A DNA stretch of 57,373 bases from Pantoea wallisii. Lineage in GTDB: Bacteria > Pseudomonadota > Gammaproteobacteria > Enterobacterales > Enterobacteriaceae. Below are positions 40,631 to 50,648 of the stretch, piece by piece. Below the pieces are notes generated by a model that ran no database searches, was not told where the DNA came from, and saw only the letters and a program-made list of their open reading frames with translations. The translations under genes and the position numbers were made by a program. The first letter of the stretch is position 1. Each line of letters begins with the position of its first letter. Location of the stretch: the NCBI RefSeq assembly GCF_002095485.1, contig NZ_MLFS01000025.1, positions 1 to 57,373 on the forward strand, given 5' to 3'.

Positions 40631-42271
40631 TCAGGCGTTTTTCAGTACTTCGCTGACAATTTCCACTGCTTCTTTCTCGATCTGCTGGCGATGCTCAGCG
40701 CCGAGGAAACTTTCGCAGTAAATTTTGTAGGCATCTTCAGTGCCGGATGGACGCGCGGCAAACCAACCGTTTTCGGTCATCACCTTGAGTCCGCCAATTG
40801 ATGCACCGTTGCCTGGCGCTGCAGTCAGACGCGCAGTGATCGGATCGCCTGCCAGCGTATCCGCGCTCACCATCTCTGGCGACAGCTTCGACAGCGCGGC
40901 TTTCTGTGCAGAGGTGGCCGGTGCCTGCAGACGGTTATAGCTTGGCGCACCAAAGCGCGCGGCCAGTTCATCATAATGCTGCTGCGGGTTCTTACCGGTA
41001 ACCGCTGTAATTTCTGCGGCCAGCAGGCACAGGATGATACCGTCTTTGTCAGTAGACCACGCAGAGCCATCGAAACGCAGGAAGGAGGCACCCGCGCTCT
41101 CTTCACCGCCAAAGCCGAAGCTGCCGTCAAACAGTCCATCAACAAACCACTTAAAGCCTACCGGCACTTCCACCAGCTTACGGCCAATATCGTTGACGAC
41201 ACGGTCGATCATCGCACTTGAGACCAGCGTTTTGCCGACGGCAACCTCTTTGCCCCACTGCGGACGGTGCTGGAACAGATAGTTAATCGCTACCGCCAGA
41301 TAGTGGTTCGGATTCATCAGGCCCGCTGGCGTGACGATACCGTGGCGGTCGTAATCCGGGTCGTTACCAAACGCCAGATCGAACTTATCTTTATAGGCCA
41401 GCAGACCAGCCATGGCGCACTCAGACGAGCAGTCCATGCGCACCACGCCATCTTTATCCAGGTGCATAAAGCGGAAAGTCTGATCCACGGCATCGTTAAC
41501 AATGGTCAGATCCAGCTGGTAGTGCTCAGCAATGCGCTGCCAGTAAGCGATGCCGGAGCCGCCGAGCGGATCGACACCGATTTTCAGGCCCGCTTTCTGA
41601 ATCGCCGGGAAATCGATAACCTGCGCCAGCCCCTCTACGTAAGGCTGAATCAGATCCTGCTCAACGATATGGCCGCTCTGCCACGCCTGATCCAGCGGCA
41701 GACGTTTAACGTCCTTCAGCTCGCCTTTGATCAACTGGTTAGCGCGATCTTCAACCACTTTGGTGACGTTGGTATCAGCCGGTCCACCGTTAGGCGGGTT
41801 ATATTTGATACCGCCATCTTCCGGCGGATTGTGCGATGGCGTAATGACAATGCCATCGGCCTGCGCGCCGCCACGTTTGTTGTGCTCAAGGATTGCGTTG
41901 GAGATGGCAGGCGTTGGCGTATAGCCATTATCCTGCTGGACGATGACGTCCACGCCATTGGCAGCCAGCACTTCCAGTACCGACAGGATAGCCGGCTCAG
42001 ACAGCGCATGGGTATCTTTACCGACATAGCACGGACCGGTAATGCCATTTTTCTTGCGCTCTTCAGCAATCGCCTGAGCGATTGCCAGAATGTGCACTTC
42101 GTTGAAGCTGTGACGTCCCGCGCTACCGCGATGGCCAGAGGTGCCAAATTTCACCGCATGGTCCGGGTTTGCCGCATCCGGCTTCAGGACATAGTACTGC
42201 GAAGTTAATTGTGCAACGTTAATCAAATCGCTCTGCTGGGCAGGCTGCCCGGCACGGGTGTGATTGGCCAT
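40631..42271 (-). CDS. pgm: Pgm, phosphoglucomutase
   Basis: 546 aa, the E. coli length. It interconverts glucose 1- and 6-phosphate. The active phosphoserine loop is [11 protein letters not shown], the metal loop is [11 protein letters not shown], and the sugar-binding loop is GGEESAGAS. It follows seqA by 25 bases, as in E. coli. Confidence 0.98.
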   Translation of the reverse strand: MANHTRAGQPAQQSDLINVAQLTSQYYVLKPDAANPDHAVKFGTSGHRGSAGRHSFNEVHILAIAQAIAEERKKNGITGPCYVGKDTHALSEPAILSVLEVLAANGVDVIVQQDNGYTPTPAISNAILEHNKRGGAQADGIVITPSHNPPEDGGIKYNPPNGGPADTNVTKVVEDRANQLIKGELKDVKRLPLDQAWQSGHIVEQDLIQPYVEGLAQVIDFPAIQKAGLKIGVDPLGGSGIAYWQRIAEHYQLDLTIVNDAVDQTFRFMHLDKDGVVRMDCSSECAMAGLLAYKDKFDLAFGNDPDYDRHGIVTPAGLMNPNHYLAVAINYLFQHRPQWGKEVAVGKTLVSSAMIDRVVNDIGRKLVEVPVGFKWFVDGLFDGSFGFGGEESAGASFLRFDGSAWSTDKDGIILCLLAAEITAVTGKNPQQHYDELAARFGAPSYNRLQAPATSAQKAALSKLSPEMVSADTLAGDPITARLTAAPGNGASIGGLKVMTENGWFAARPSGTEDAYKIYCESFLGAEHRQQIEKEAVEIVSEVLKNA

Positions 42272-42296
42272 TGGCGCTTCTCCCTGACGCTTCAGT

Positions 42297-42836
42297 TTAA
42301 ATGGTGCCGCAAACTTTCTCTGTCAGTTCCTGCGGGAACTGCATGGCTAACATGATGTGCTCCACCATGCTGCATTTACGGCCGGTATTGGTGTTGGTGA
42401 TCACCCAGTACGGGGTGCCGGGCACGTGCTTCGGCTTCGTATGGGTGCCATTTTGCAGCAGCGTGTGCTCGTCGCCCGCGAAATAGACGCGGGTGCGGCC
42501 CTGCAGCGAAGCCGTGGCTTCAGCAAACGCAGCCGGATCAAGACGGTAGAGCGTTGACAGCACCAGCATAAAGCGGTTAACCGCTTTCTTCTGCTCTGCA
42601 TACTCGTCGGAAAGCAGCAGCTCACGCACGGCGCGCACGCGATCCTGAGGACGCGCTTCGCTGCGGGCCGATGGCACATCTTTAACGGACGCACTGGCAG
42701 CAGGCGCAGCTAATGGGCTCTGGCCGGCAGTGAACTTCAGCATGCGGCGCAAAATATCTGATGCGCTTTCACCGATGTGCTGCGTGTGGCTGGCAATATA
42801 ACGGTAGAGTTCTTCGTCAACTTCAATCGTTTTCAT
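42297..42836 (-). CDS. seqA: SeqA, negative modulator of replication initiation
   Basis: 179 aa. The ATG at 42836 gives the family start [15 protein letters not shown]; the open frame farther upstream is not conserved. An N-terminal ribbon-helix-helix oligomerisation domain and a C-terminal hemimethylated-GATC-binding domain ([26 protein letters not shown]) are present. It is divergent from ybfF. Confidence 0.96.
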   Translation of the reverse strand: MKTIEVDEELYRYIASHTQHIGESASDILRRMLKFTAGQSPLAAPAASASVKDVPSARSEARPQDRVRAVRELLLSDEYAEQKKAVNRFMLVLSTLYRLDPAAFAEATASLQGRTRVYFAGDEHTLLQNGTHTKPKHVPGTPYWVITNTNTGRKCSMVEHIMLAMQFPQELTEKVCGTI

Positions 42837-43084
42837 CTTATTCCGTACAATTCTGGCAAATGGCAGAACCACACATTTGTGTAACGGCTCAGGCAAGACG
42901 CGGTTATGCAAAATGTGAGCTGGCTCTAACATAAGGATTATAAAGTTAAATCCGCGGCAGCCGATAGCGCTGGCATCGTTTCCGGGCAAAAGTCGGAATA
43001 TGCCCTAATGCCTGGCCGGCTGGCGCCTGGACAGGTAAATCCATGATACCCTAAGCCCAGGTCTCAAACGTAAGAACTTTAGCC

Positions 43085-43849
43085 ATGATTTTGAACGCTC
43101 GTCTGCAAACTGAACAATCTCTTCCTGACGCGACCCCGATTTTATTGATCCACGGGCTGTTTGGTAGCCTGGACAACCTGGGCGTACTGGCGCGCGGCGT
43201 GCGTGATGCGCGCTCTACCCTGCAGGTGGATGTGCGTAACCACGGCCTGTCCGGGCGCAGCGAGGTGATGAACTATCACGCTATGGCGCAGGATATTATT
43301 GATACGCTTGATGCGCATGATATTGCCCGTGCGGGGGTAATTGGCCACTCGATGGGCGGTAAAATCGCCATGGCGCTGAGCGCTATTGCGCCAGAACGTA
43401 TTGAGAAAATGGTGCTGATTGATATCGCGCCGGTGGATTATCAAACCCGGCGGCACGATGAGATCTTTGCGGGCATCCGTGCAGTGACGGCAGCTGGCGT
43501 GACGCGCCGCAGTGAAGCCGCCACTGTGATGCGCGCACACGTGGCGGAGGAAGGGGTCATTCAGTTTATCCTGAAGTCGTTCGCCGAGGGCGAATGGCGG
43601 TTTAACGTGCCGGTGCTCTGGGATAACTACACGACGATCTCCGGCTGGGAAGCGGTGCCGCCATGGCCCCACCCGGCCCTGTTTATTCGCGGCGGTGACT
43701 CCCCTTATCTGGACAATCAGCACCGTGAGGCGCTGCTGCGCCAGTTCCCGCAGGCGCACGCGCATGTCATCAGCGGTGCCGGGCACTGGGTGCATGCGGA
43801 AAAACCCGATGCCGTTCTGCGCGCTGTTCGCCGCTTTTTTGATCTGTAA
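43085..43849 (+). CDS. ybfF: YbfF, acyl-CoA/short-chain esterase
   Basis: 254 aa alpha/beta hydrolase. The nucleophile elbow is GHSMGGK, the oxyanion region is ILLIHGLFGSLDNLG, and the catalytic His is in SGAGHWVHAEKP. It hydrolyses short acyl esters in vitro in relatives; its physiological substrate is unclear. It is divergent from seqA. Confidence 0.95.
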   Translation: MILNARLQTEQSLPDATPILLIHGLFGSLDNLGVLARGVRDARSTLQVDVRNHGLSGRSEVMNYHAMAQDIIDTLDAHDIARAGVIGHSMGGKIAMALSAIAPERIEKMVLIDIAPVDYQTRRHDEIFAGIRAVTAAGVTRRSEAATVMRAHVAEEGVIQFILKSFAEGEWRFNVPVLWDNYTTISGWEAVPPWPHPALFIRGGDSPYLDNQHREALLRQFPQAHAHVISGAGHWVHAEKPDAVLRAVRRFFDL

Positions 43850-44017
43850 AAGCAAAAGCTTGCTGCGAGCGGTTTAGGGTTGGCGTCGCGCAGGGCGCTG
43901 GAGTATGATGTCGCGCTAAAAATTTGCCGCGGATGATTTTTTCGCCGTGGCGGGGCCGATAATGTATAAATCGCGCAGCGCCTTTCCGCCGTTCGCGCCC
44001 ACTCAGTTTCACAAACC

Positions 44018-44293
44018 ATGGCAAAAGAACAGACAGACCGTACTACGCTCGATCTTTTCGCAGATGAGCGGCGTCCCGGTCGCCCCAAAACCAGTCCGCT
44101 CACGCGTGACGAACAGTTGCGCATTAATAAGCGCAACCAGCTGAAACGCGATAAGGTGCGCGGGCTGCGTCGCGTCGAGCTGAAAATGTCCGGCGAAGCG
44201 GTAGATGCGCTGAACACGCTGGCCGAGCAGCAGAACATCAGCCGTAGTGAATTGATTGAACAAATGCTGCTGGCGCAGCTCAAACTGTCGTAA
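44018..44293 (+). CDS. ybfE: YbfE, LexA-regulated ribbon-helix-helix-like protein
   Basis: 91 aa, basic. The C-terminal part (VELKMSGEAVDALNTLAEQQNISRSELIEQML) looks like a ribbon-helix-helix DNA-binding fold. The E. coli gene is called LexA-regulated; I find no good LexA box (CTG-N10-CAG) in the 168 bases upstream. It precedes fldA as in E. coli. Confidence 0.9.
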   Translation: MAKEQTDRTTLDLFADERRPGRPKTSPLTRDEQLRINKRNQLKRDKVRGLRRVELKMSGEAVDALNTLAEQQNISRSELIEQMLLAQLKLS

Positions 44294-44430
44294 CGCGCGC
44301 AGACCGCACGCAGGAACACAAAGTCAGCGCTTTGCACGTTCCGCCCTTTTCACCGGTCTGCTATCATTCGCATAACTGTGTAGTCAACTGACTTACTTTC
44401 ACAATCAGGATTTAAGAGGTTACTTAACCC

Positions 44431-44961
44431 ATGGCAATCGTAGGCATTTTCTTCGGCAGCGATACCGGCAACACTGAAAACATTGCAAAAATGATCCAGA
44501 AACAACTGGGTAAAGATGTCGCCGAAGTGCATGACATTGCTAAAAGCACCAAAGAAGATCTTGCAGCGTTCGACATTCTGCTGCTTGGCATCCCGACCTG
44601 GTACTATGGCGAAGCGCAGTGTGACTGGGACGATTTCTTCCCGACCCTGGAAGAGATTGACTTCAACGGTAAGCTGGTTGCCCTGTTCGGCTGCGGCGAT
44701 CAGGAAGATTACGCAGAGTACTTCTGCGATGCGATGGGCACCATCCGTGACATCATTGAGCCAAACGGCGCAGTCATTGTGGGTCACTGGCCAACCGAAG
44801 GTTACCACTTCGAAGCCTCTAAAGGCCTGGCCGATGATAAACACTTCCTGGGTCTGGCGATCGACGAAGATCGTCAGCCTGAGCTGACCAATGACCGTGT
44901 TGAGAAATGGGTTAAACAGATTTTCGACGAGCTGCAGCTGAAAGAGATCATCGAAGCCTGA
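44431..44961 (+). CDS. fldA: FldA, flavodoxin 1
   Basis: 176 aa FMN protein. The phosphate-binding loop is GSDTGNTE, with the isoalloxazine-contacting WYYGEAQCDWDD and CGDQEDYAEYF. It supplies electrons to the isoprenoid (IspG, IspH), BioB, MetH and pyruvate-formate-lyase systems. It lies upstream of fur, with possible read-through. Confidence 0.98.
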   Translation: MAIVGIFFGSDTGNTENIAKMIQKQLGKDVAEVHDIAKSTKEDLAAFDILLLGIPTWYYGEAQCDWDDFFPTLEEIDFNGKLVALFGCGDQEDYAEYFCDAMGTIRDIIEPNGAVIVGHWPTEGYHFEASKGLADDKHFLGLAIDEDRQPELTNDRVEKWVKQIFDELQLKEIIEA

Positions 44962-45318
44962 TTTATCCGTACTTCACTGATGTGGGCACTGGCTCACATC
45001 AGGGTGACGGAATTTCCTATAAAAATAATAGCTACGGTTTTTTAACTTTTTCCCGCAATTCTGTAGAATACCCGCAACGGTCACCCGCTTATTCTTCCGT
45101 CATCAGATTAAGGCTGAGTGAAATGGAACCCCGATCTTAACGATCCTGTTGACGTCAGCGACACTTCCCCTTACAGCATTCAGGGAATTGTCGGCCTTCG
45201 TCGGTTTTCATTTCCCTGCCTGAGTCCTATAATGAGACGCAAATGAGAATGTGCGTTGATCAAACATTCAAGGCCTTTGCGCCGTAAGTAACCAGCAAAG
45301 TAACAGGACACTATCCGC
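44962..45318 (+). promoter_or_regulatory. fldA-fur intergenic region and fur promoter
   Basis: These 357 bases contain a hairpin of 11 pairs after fldA (44977-45002) without a U-run. A weak -10 TAGAAT lies at 45064-45069, and the likely fur promoter has -10 TATAAT at 45228-45233 with 17 bases to TTTTCA. Around the start the text AATGAGACGCAAATGAGAAT is Fur-box-like. A 14-codon frame (45243-45287, MRMCVDQTFKAFAP) is in the same frame as the E. coli leader peptide Uof but stops 31 bases before fur, so coupling by Uof looks altered. Confidence 0.55.
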
Positions 45319-45768
45319 ATGACTGACAACAACTCCGCATTGAAGAAGGCTGGCCTGAAAGTCACGCTCCCCAGACTGAAAATTCTGGAAGTGCTTCAGG
45401 GACCAGGACCCGAGTCCCATCATGTCAGTGCGGAAGATTTGTACAAGCGCCTGATCGACATGGGCGAAGAGATTGGTCTGGCAACGGTATATCGCGTTCT
45501 TAACCAGTTTGACGACGCGGGCATCGTAACCCGTCATAACTTCGAAGGCGGTAAATCCGTATTCGAACTGACGCAGCAGCATCACCACGATCACCTGATC
45601 TGCCTGGATTGCGGCAAAGTGATCGAATTCAGCGATGAATCAATTGAGACGCGTCAGCGTGAGATTGCGACCCGCCACGGCATTAAACTCAGCAACCACA
45701 GTCTGTACCTGTATGGTCACTGTGCTTTGGGAGACTGCCGCGAAGACGATACGCTCCACGATCAGTAA
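45319..45768 (+). CDS. fur: Fur, ferric uptake regulator
   Basis: 149 aa. Winged-helix domain (LKKAGLKVTLPRLKILEVLQ, GLATVYRVLNQFDDAGIV) and dimerisation domain with metal ligands HHHDHLICLDCGKVIEF and the second Cys pair in GHCALGDC. It is an iron-dependent repressor. The ribosome site is AACAGGA. Confidence 0.98.
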   Translation: MTDNNSALKKAGLKVTLPRLKILEVLQGPGPESHHVSAEDLYKRLIDMGEEIGLATVYRVLNQFDDAGIVTRHNFEGGKSVFELTQQHHHDHLICLDCGKVIEFSDESIETRQREIATRHGIKLSNHSLYLYGHCALGDCREDDTLHDQ

Positions 45769-45787
45769 TCGAGTGTGCTATGCAATA

Positions 45788-45814
45788 TAAAAATCGGTGA
45801 CCATCACCGTTTTT
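45788..45814. terminator. Bidirectional terminator after fur
   Basis: AAAAA-TCGGTGA-CCA-TCACCG-TTTTTA, shared by fur and the convergent unknown gene. Confidence 0.85.
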
Positions 45815-45824
45815 ATGTCTGCGC

Positions 45825-46220
45825 TCAGGCCACCAGCGTCTCCTGCAGATAGCGCCAGCGTGGAATCACCGTGCTGCAATCCAGCACCGCCAGTGAGATG
45901 CGGCTCTGATTGTCGCCGTTCATCATCTGTAATTCGCGATACTGAATAGTCACTTCCTGCTGCTGCTGGGAAATGATCGCGTGCTCGCTGGTCGCGATAC
46001 GCATGCCTTCGCGCTGCCCGTGCAGTGTGCGAAACAGTATTTCGGTGTCATTTAAATCCAGCTGCTTACCCTGCGGCGTCACCATTCTGAACTCAGGGTG
46101 AAAATGCGACAGCAGCAGTTCAAGGCTATCATCACTGCCCTGCGCCTGATTGAAAATACGTTCAATGAGCTGATGTAAAACCACCACGCTGTGTTTAGCT
46201 TCCAGAGCGAGACTTGTCAT
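45825..46220 (-). CDS. Unknown protein, possibly of the NTF2/SnoaL-like (DUF4440-type) fold
   Basis: 131 aa from the ATG at 46220 (MTSLALEAKHSVV); starts farther upstream lack a ribosome site. The pattern of a long first helix, then LLSHFHPEFRMVTPQGKQL, and a final run of beta strands with paired aromatics is like small NTF2-type proteins. I do not recognise a named family. E. coli has no counterpart between fur and glnS, so it is a lineage-specific insertion, but its codon use does not look foreign. Confidence 0.75.
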   Translation of the reverse strand: MTSLALEAKHSVVVLHQLIERIFNQAQGSDDSLELLLSHFHPEFRMVTPQGKQLDLNDTEILFRTLHGQREGMRIATSEHAIISQQQQEVTIQYRELQMMNGDNQSRISLAVLDCSTVIPRWRYLQETLVA

Positions 46221-46399
46221 TTTTTTCCCTTTGATTACCCGCGGAGCGTCGTTGGAGAGCGCATAGCCTACCTGAAAAAAAGTTTTACACACGGTCAAAT
46301 GGATTAAATTTATTAAAGTCAGATTAGTCGTAACCTGCGGATTTTACTCCGTTTGTTGTAACGCAGCATAAACGTTTGCCGGTTGCGAATTATGGGCAA

Positions 46400-46426
46400 T
46401 AAAAAAGGGCGATTGCTCGCCCTTTC
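46400..46426 (-). terminator. glnS terminator
   Basis: AAAGGGCGA-GCAA-TCGCCCTTTTTTATT on the minus strand, about 30 bases past glnS. Confidence 0.88.
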
Positions 46427-46456
46427 CGGATCATATGGCATCAAACGGCCATGATA

Positions 46457-48124
46457 TTATTCGCCCGCTTTTGCCCAGGTATCACGCAAACCAACAGTGC
46501 GGTTGAATACCAGCTTCGAAGGCTGTGAGTAAACACTGTCAGCGCAGAAATAACCTTCGCGTTCGAACTGGTAAGGCGCCGTGGCCGCCGCATCACGCAG
46601 GCCTGGCTCAACGAAGCCCTGCCGGATCTCCAGCGAGTTCGGATTGATGGTGGTGAGGAAGTCCTCAGCCGCACCCGGATTCGGCACGCTGAACAAGCGA
46701 TCATACAGACGGATCTCGGCAGGCAGCGCGTGAATCGCCGATACCCAGTGAATCACACCCTTTACTTTACGGCCATCGGCCGGATCTTTGCTCAGCGTAT
46801 CCACGTCACAGGTCGCATAGATACAGGTGATGTTGCCCGCTTCATCTTTTGCGACGCGCTCAGCGCGGATCACATAAGCGTTGCGCAGGCGAACCTCTTT
46901 GCCCAGCACCAGGCGCTTGTACTGCTTGTTGGCCTCTTCACGGAAGTCCGCACGATCAATCCACACCTCACGGCTGAAGGGCACCTCACGCGTGCCCATC
47001 TCCGGCTTGTTCGGATGATTTGGCATCGTGATGATCTCTTCGTGACCGGCTGGCAGGTTTTCGATCACCACTTTCAGCGGATCGAGCACGGCCATGGCGC
47101 GCGGCGCGTTTTCGTTGAGATCGTCACGGATGCATGACTCAAGTGACGCCATCTCGACGATGTTGTCCTGCTTGGTGACGCCAATACGGCGGCAGAACTC
47201 ACGAATTGATGCGGCGCTGTAACCACGACGACGCAGACCAGAAACGGTCAGCATACGCGGGTCATCCCAGCCCTCTACCAGCTTCTCGCTCACCAGCTGC
47301 GTCAGCTTGCGCTTCGACATCACCGCGTATTCCAGATTCAGGCGTGAGAATTCGTACTGACGCGGATGCACCGGAATAGAGATGTTATCCAGCACCCAGT
47401 CGTACAGACGACGGTTGTCCTGGAACTCCAGCGTACAGAGCGAATGGGTAATGCCTTCGATCGCATCAGAGATGCAGTGTGTAAAGTCATACATCGGATA
47501 GATGCACCACTTGCTGCCTGTCTGGTGGTGATCGGCAAACTTAATGCGATACAGCACCGGATCACGCATCACCATGAAGTTCGATGCCATGTCGATTTTA
47601 GCGCGCAGGCAGGCTTTACCCTCTTCGAAGCCGCCATCACGCATTTTCTGGAACAGCGCCAGGTTCTCTTCCACACTGCGGTCACGGTACGGGCTGTTTT
47701 TGCCCGGTGCCGTCAGCGTACCGCGGTATTCGCGAATCTGATCCGGTGACAGCTCATCAACGTACGCCAGGCCTTTATTGATCAGCTCAATGGCGTAGTT
47801 AAATAATTGGTCAAAATAGTCTGAGGAGTAACGAATGTTGCCGCTCCACTCAAAGCCCAGCCATTGCACATCATTTTTGATCGATTCAACGAACTCCATA
47901 TCCTCTTTAACCGGATTGGTGTCATCGAAGCGCAGGTTGCACTGACCTTGATAATCTTGCGCGATACCAAAGTTCAGGCAGATCGATTTCGCATGGCCAA
48001 TATGCAGATAACCATTGGGCTCAGGCGGGAAACGGGTATGCACACTACTGTGCTTACCGCTCGCCAAATCTTCGTCAATGATCTGACGAATAAAGTTCGT
48101 TGGGCGGGCTTCAGCCTCACTCAT
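46457..48124 (-). CDS. glnS: GlnS, glutaminyl-tRNA synthetase
   Basis: 555 aa from the ATG at 48124 ([16 protein letters not shown]), one more than E. coli. Class I signatures [15 protein letters not shown] (HIGH) and VMSKRKL (KMSKS-like) are intact. The C-terminal anticodon-binding beta barrels start near residue 340. It is essential and charges the tRNA-Gln genes seen at the end of this window. It is transcribed alone, next to nagE. Confidence 0.98.
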   Translation of the reverse strand: MSEAEARPTNFIRQIIDEDLASGKHSSVHTRFPPEPNGYLHIGHAKSICLNFGIAQDYQGQCNLRFDDTNPVKEDMEFVESIKNDVQWLGFEWSGNIRYSSDYFDQLFNYAIELINKGLAYVDELSPDQIREYRGTLTAPGKNSPYRDRSVEENLALFQKMRDGGFEEGKACLRAKIDMASNFMVMRDPVLYRIKFADHHQTGSKWCIYPMYDFTHCISDAIEGITHSLCTLEFQDNRRLYDWVLDNISIPVHPRQYEFSRLNLEYAVMSKRKLTQLVSEKLVEGWDDPRMLTVSGLRRRGYSAASIREFCRRIGVTKQDNIVEMASLESCIRDDLNENAPRAMAVLDPLKVVIENLPAGHEEIITMPNHPNKPEMGTREVPFSREVWIDRADFREEANKQYKRLVLGKEVRLRNAYVIRAERVAKDEAGNITCIYATCDVDTLSKDPADGRKVKGVIHWVSAIHALPAEIRLYDRLFSVPNPGAAEDFLTTINPNSLEIRQGFVEPGLRDAAATAPYQFEREGYFCADSVYSQPSKLVFNRTVGLRDTWAKAGE

Positions 48125-48224
48125 CTCAAAATCCTCAAAACAATAGCGGGTGATTTGTACCACGAAGTAACGGAGTATGATCCACAAAGCGCCGGAGGGA
48201 AACAACCGTTTGTTGGTCGTTTAA

Positions 48225-48255
48225 AACAAAAAAGGCAGGAATCGCTTCCTGCCTT
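48225..48255 (-). terminator. nagE terminator
   Basis: AAGGCAGGAA-GCGA-TTCCTGCC followed by TTTTTTG on the minus strand, 20 bases past nagE. Confidence 0.88.
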
Positions 48256-48274
48256 GTGACTCAATGACAATAGG

Positions 48275-50311
48275 TTAGTTTTTCACTTCATACAGCGGCG
48301 TAACACCTGCCACTACGTTACCTTTCGCCAGCAAATTGAGGCCTGCGAAGTCATCGCTGTTGCTAACCACCACCGGGCTGATCATTGAGCGCGCGTGGGT
48401 ATTCAGGAACGCCAGATCCATCTCCAGAATCGGCTGACCTGCGGTGACCGTTGCGCCCTCTTCTACCAGACGAGTAAAGCCTTTACCCTCCAGCGCGACC
48501 GTATCCAGACCCATGTGCACCACGATCTCGACACCGTTTTCAGCTTCGAGGCAGAACGCGTGATTGGTATTGAAGATCTTCACTACCGTGCCTGCAATCG
48601 GCGCCACAACAGTTTTGTCGGTGGGCTTGATCGCCAGACCATCACCTACCGCTTTGCTGGCAAACGCTTCATCCGGGACCTGCTCCAGCGCCACAATCTC
48701 ACCCGTGACCGGCGCCAGCAGCGTCGCGATAACTTTTTTCTCGCTATTCATGACAGCCTGTGGCTGGACTACGCTCGCCGCAGCGGGTGCTGCTGCAGGC
48801 GCTGCCGCCGCTGCAACCGGCCCTTTTGCCAGTACGGTTTTCATGGCCGTGGCGATGCTCTCGGCCTGCGTACCAACGATAATCTGCACGCTCTGCTTAT
48901 TCAGACGGATAACGCCAGAGGCTCCAAGGCGTTTCGCCACGCTCTCATTAACCTGAGCGGAATCCTTCACGTTCAGGCGCAGGCGGGTGATACAGGCATC
49001 AATTCCGGTCAGGTTGTCAGACCCGCCTACCGCACCGACATAACGACGCGCCAGGGATTCTGTCTGGCTTTCACCGTTACCGCTGTGATCAACGTTAACG
49101 TCATAGCCGTCCGTCTCATCGCCTGCAGAGAGTTCACGGCCCGGCGTCAGCAGATTGAATTTCTGAATCGTGAAACGGAACACCACGTAGTAGATAACAA
49201 AGAAGACCAGGCCCTGTGGGATCAGCATCCACCAGTGTACGGCCAGCGGGTTACGTGACGACAGCACCATATCCACCAGGCCGGCACTGAAGCCAAAGCC
49301 GGCAATCCACTGCATGTTGGCGGCGATGAACACGGAGATACCGGTCAGCACAGCATGAATCACATACAGTACCGGTGCCACGAACATGAAGGAGAACTCC
49401 AGCGGCTCGGTGATGCCGGTGAAGAAGGCAGCAAACGCGGCCGCCAGCATGATCCCGCCCACTTTCGCGCGGTTTTCCGGACGCGCGCACTGGTAGATGG
49501 CCAGCGCAGCCCCTGGCAGACCAAACATCATAATCGGGAAGAAGCCCGCCTGGTAACGACCGGTGATGCCCGGAATACCGGTACCGTTCGCGATGGACTG
49601 CGCACCGCCGAGGAATTTCGGAATATCGTTGATGCCCGCCACGTCGAACCAGAATACGGAGTTCAGCGCATGGTGCAGGCCAACCGGAATCAGCAGACGG
49701 TTGAAGAACGCATAGACGCCCGCACCGACTGAACCCAGTTTCTGAATGTGCTCACCAAAGCTGACCAGACCGCCGAAAATGATCGGCCAGACGTACATCA
49801 GAATGAAAGCAACCAGAATCATCAGGAAGGAGACAAGAATCGGCACCAGACGACGGCCGCTGAAGAATGACAGCGCTTTCGGCAGCTCTACGTGGCTGAA
49901 ACGGTTGTACATCTCCGCAGAGAGAATACCGACCATGATGCCAACAAACTGGTTCTCAATTTTACCGAAAGCCGCCGGGACTTGCTCGATCGGCATTTTT
50001 TGAATCATGGCGACCGCAGCCGGAGAGCAGAGCGTTGTCACGACCAGGAAACCGACAAAGCCGGTCAGCGCAGCCGCACCGTCTTTATCTTTTGACATAC
50101 CGTAAGCCACACCAATGGCAAACAGCACGGACATATGATCGATGATAGCGGAACCGGATTTGATCAGCAGTGCCGCCAGCGCATTGCCTGCGCCCCAGCT
50201 ATCCGGATCGATCCAGTAACCTACCCCCATCAGGATTGCCGCTGCCGGCAGGGTCGCTACCGGCACCATAAGCGCACGGCCGACCTTTTGCAGATAACCT
50301 AATATACTCAC
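48275..50311 (-). CDS. nagE: NagE, N-acetylglucosamine-specific PTS enzyme IICBA
   Basis: 678 aa (648 in E. coli). GTG start, as in E. coli. IIC membrane domain (about 1-385; MSILGYLQKVGRALMVP, GLHHALNSVFWF), IIB with phospho-Cys440 (GIDACITRLRL), an Ala/Pro-rich linker (about 500-520) that explains the extra length, and IIA with phospho-His599 (VHMGLDTVAL). It imports and phosphorylates GlcNAc at C6, feeding NagA and NagB. It is divergent from nagBACD across a shared control region. Confidence 0.97.
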   Translation of the reverse strand: MSILGYLQKVGRALMVPVATLPAAAILMGVGYWIDPDSWGAGNALAALLIKSGSAIIDHMSVLFAIGVAYGMSKDKDGAAALTGFVGFLVVTTLCSPAAVAMIQKMPIEQVPAAFGKIENQFVGIMVGILSAEMYNRFSHVELPKALSFFSGRRLVPILVSFLMILVAFILMYVWPIIFGGLVSFGEHIQKLGSVGAGVYAFFNRLLIPVGLHHALNSVFWFDVAGINDIPKFLGGAQSIANGTGIPGITGRYQAGFFPIMMFGLPGAALAIYQCARPENRAKVGGIMLAAAFAAFFTGITEPLEFSFMFVAPVLYVIHAVLTGISVFIAANMQWIAGFGFSAGLVDMVLSSRNPLAVHWWMLIPQGLVFFVIYYVVFRFTIQKFNLLTPGRELSAGDETDGYDVNVDHSGNGESQTESLARRYVGAVGGSDNLTGIDACITRLRLNVKDSAQVNESVAKRLGASGVIRLNKQSVQIIVGTQAESIATAMKTVLAKGPVAAAAAPAAAPAAASVVQPQAVMNSEKKVIATLLAPVTGEIVALEQVPDEAFASKAVGDGLAIKPTDKTVVAPIAGTVVKIFNTNHAFCLEAENGVEIVVHMGLDTVALEGKGFTRLVEEGATVTAGQPILEMDLAFLNTHARSMISPVVVSNSDDFAGLNLLAKGNVVAGVTPLYEVKN

Positions 50312-50424
50312 CTTATTCTCCCCCTATGAGACTGGCGTTGTGCCGTGATGCGGGTTGATTTTATTATCCCGGCATCCGGTAGTTTGATGACACTCTTCAC
50401 CACGAGGCGCAGTGTAAAGATAAA

Positions 50425-50445
50425 TTAATTCGCCTCGCAAATTAA
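50425..50445. promoter_or_regulatory. NagC operator, nagE side
   Basis: TTAATTCGCC-T-CGCAAATTAA is nearly symmetric, with AT-rich ends and CG near the centre, as in NagC sites. Confidence 0.6.
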
Positions 50446-50457
50446 AACCACGCCAAC

Positions 50458-50473
50458 TGTGATTCCAATCACC
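50458..50473. promoter_or_regulatory. CRP site of the nag control region
   Basis: TGTGA-TTCCAA-TCACC, one mismatch from TGTGA-N6-TCACA. Confidence 0.7.
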
Positions 50474-50518
50474 AAAATGGACGTTTTATCCTGCGAAATG
50501 CTAGCCACCACCACAAAC

Positions 50519-50539
50519 TTATTTTATGATGAAAAATAT
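50519..50539. promoter_or_regulatory. NagC operator, nagB side
   Basis: TTATTTTATGATGAAAAATA has the AT-rich arms of a NagC site and lies about 110 bases before nagB. Confidence 0.5.
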
Positions 50540-50648
50540 CAGGTCGCACTTTTCCCGCTCAGCTGCGCGTAAACGGGTTACCCTTTACAGCAGCTATCTG
50601 AGCCAGAAACGGCGCCCTTACTTTTTCAATCTTAACTGAGGTGAAAAC

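Larger units (their letters stand above)
50312..50648. promoter_or_regulatory. nagE-nagB divergent control region
   Basis: 337 bases without a gene. Two NagC-like palindromes (50425-50445 and 50519-50539) flank a CRP site (50458-50473). This matches the E. coli arrangement, in which NagC dimers bound to both operators loop the DNA around CRP. The part next to nagE is its leader. Confidence 0.7.

Noticed and set aside
43850..44017. LexA box before ybfE
   Set aside because: No CTG-N10-CAG palindrome of acceptable quality was found.
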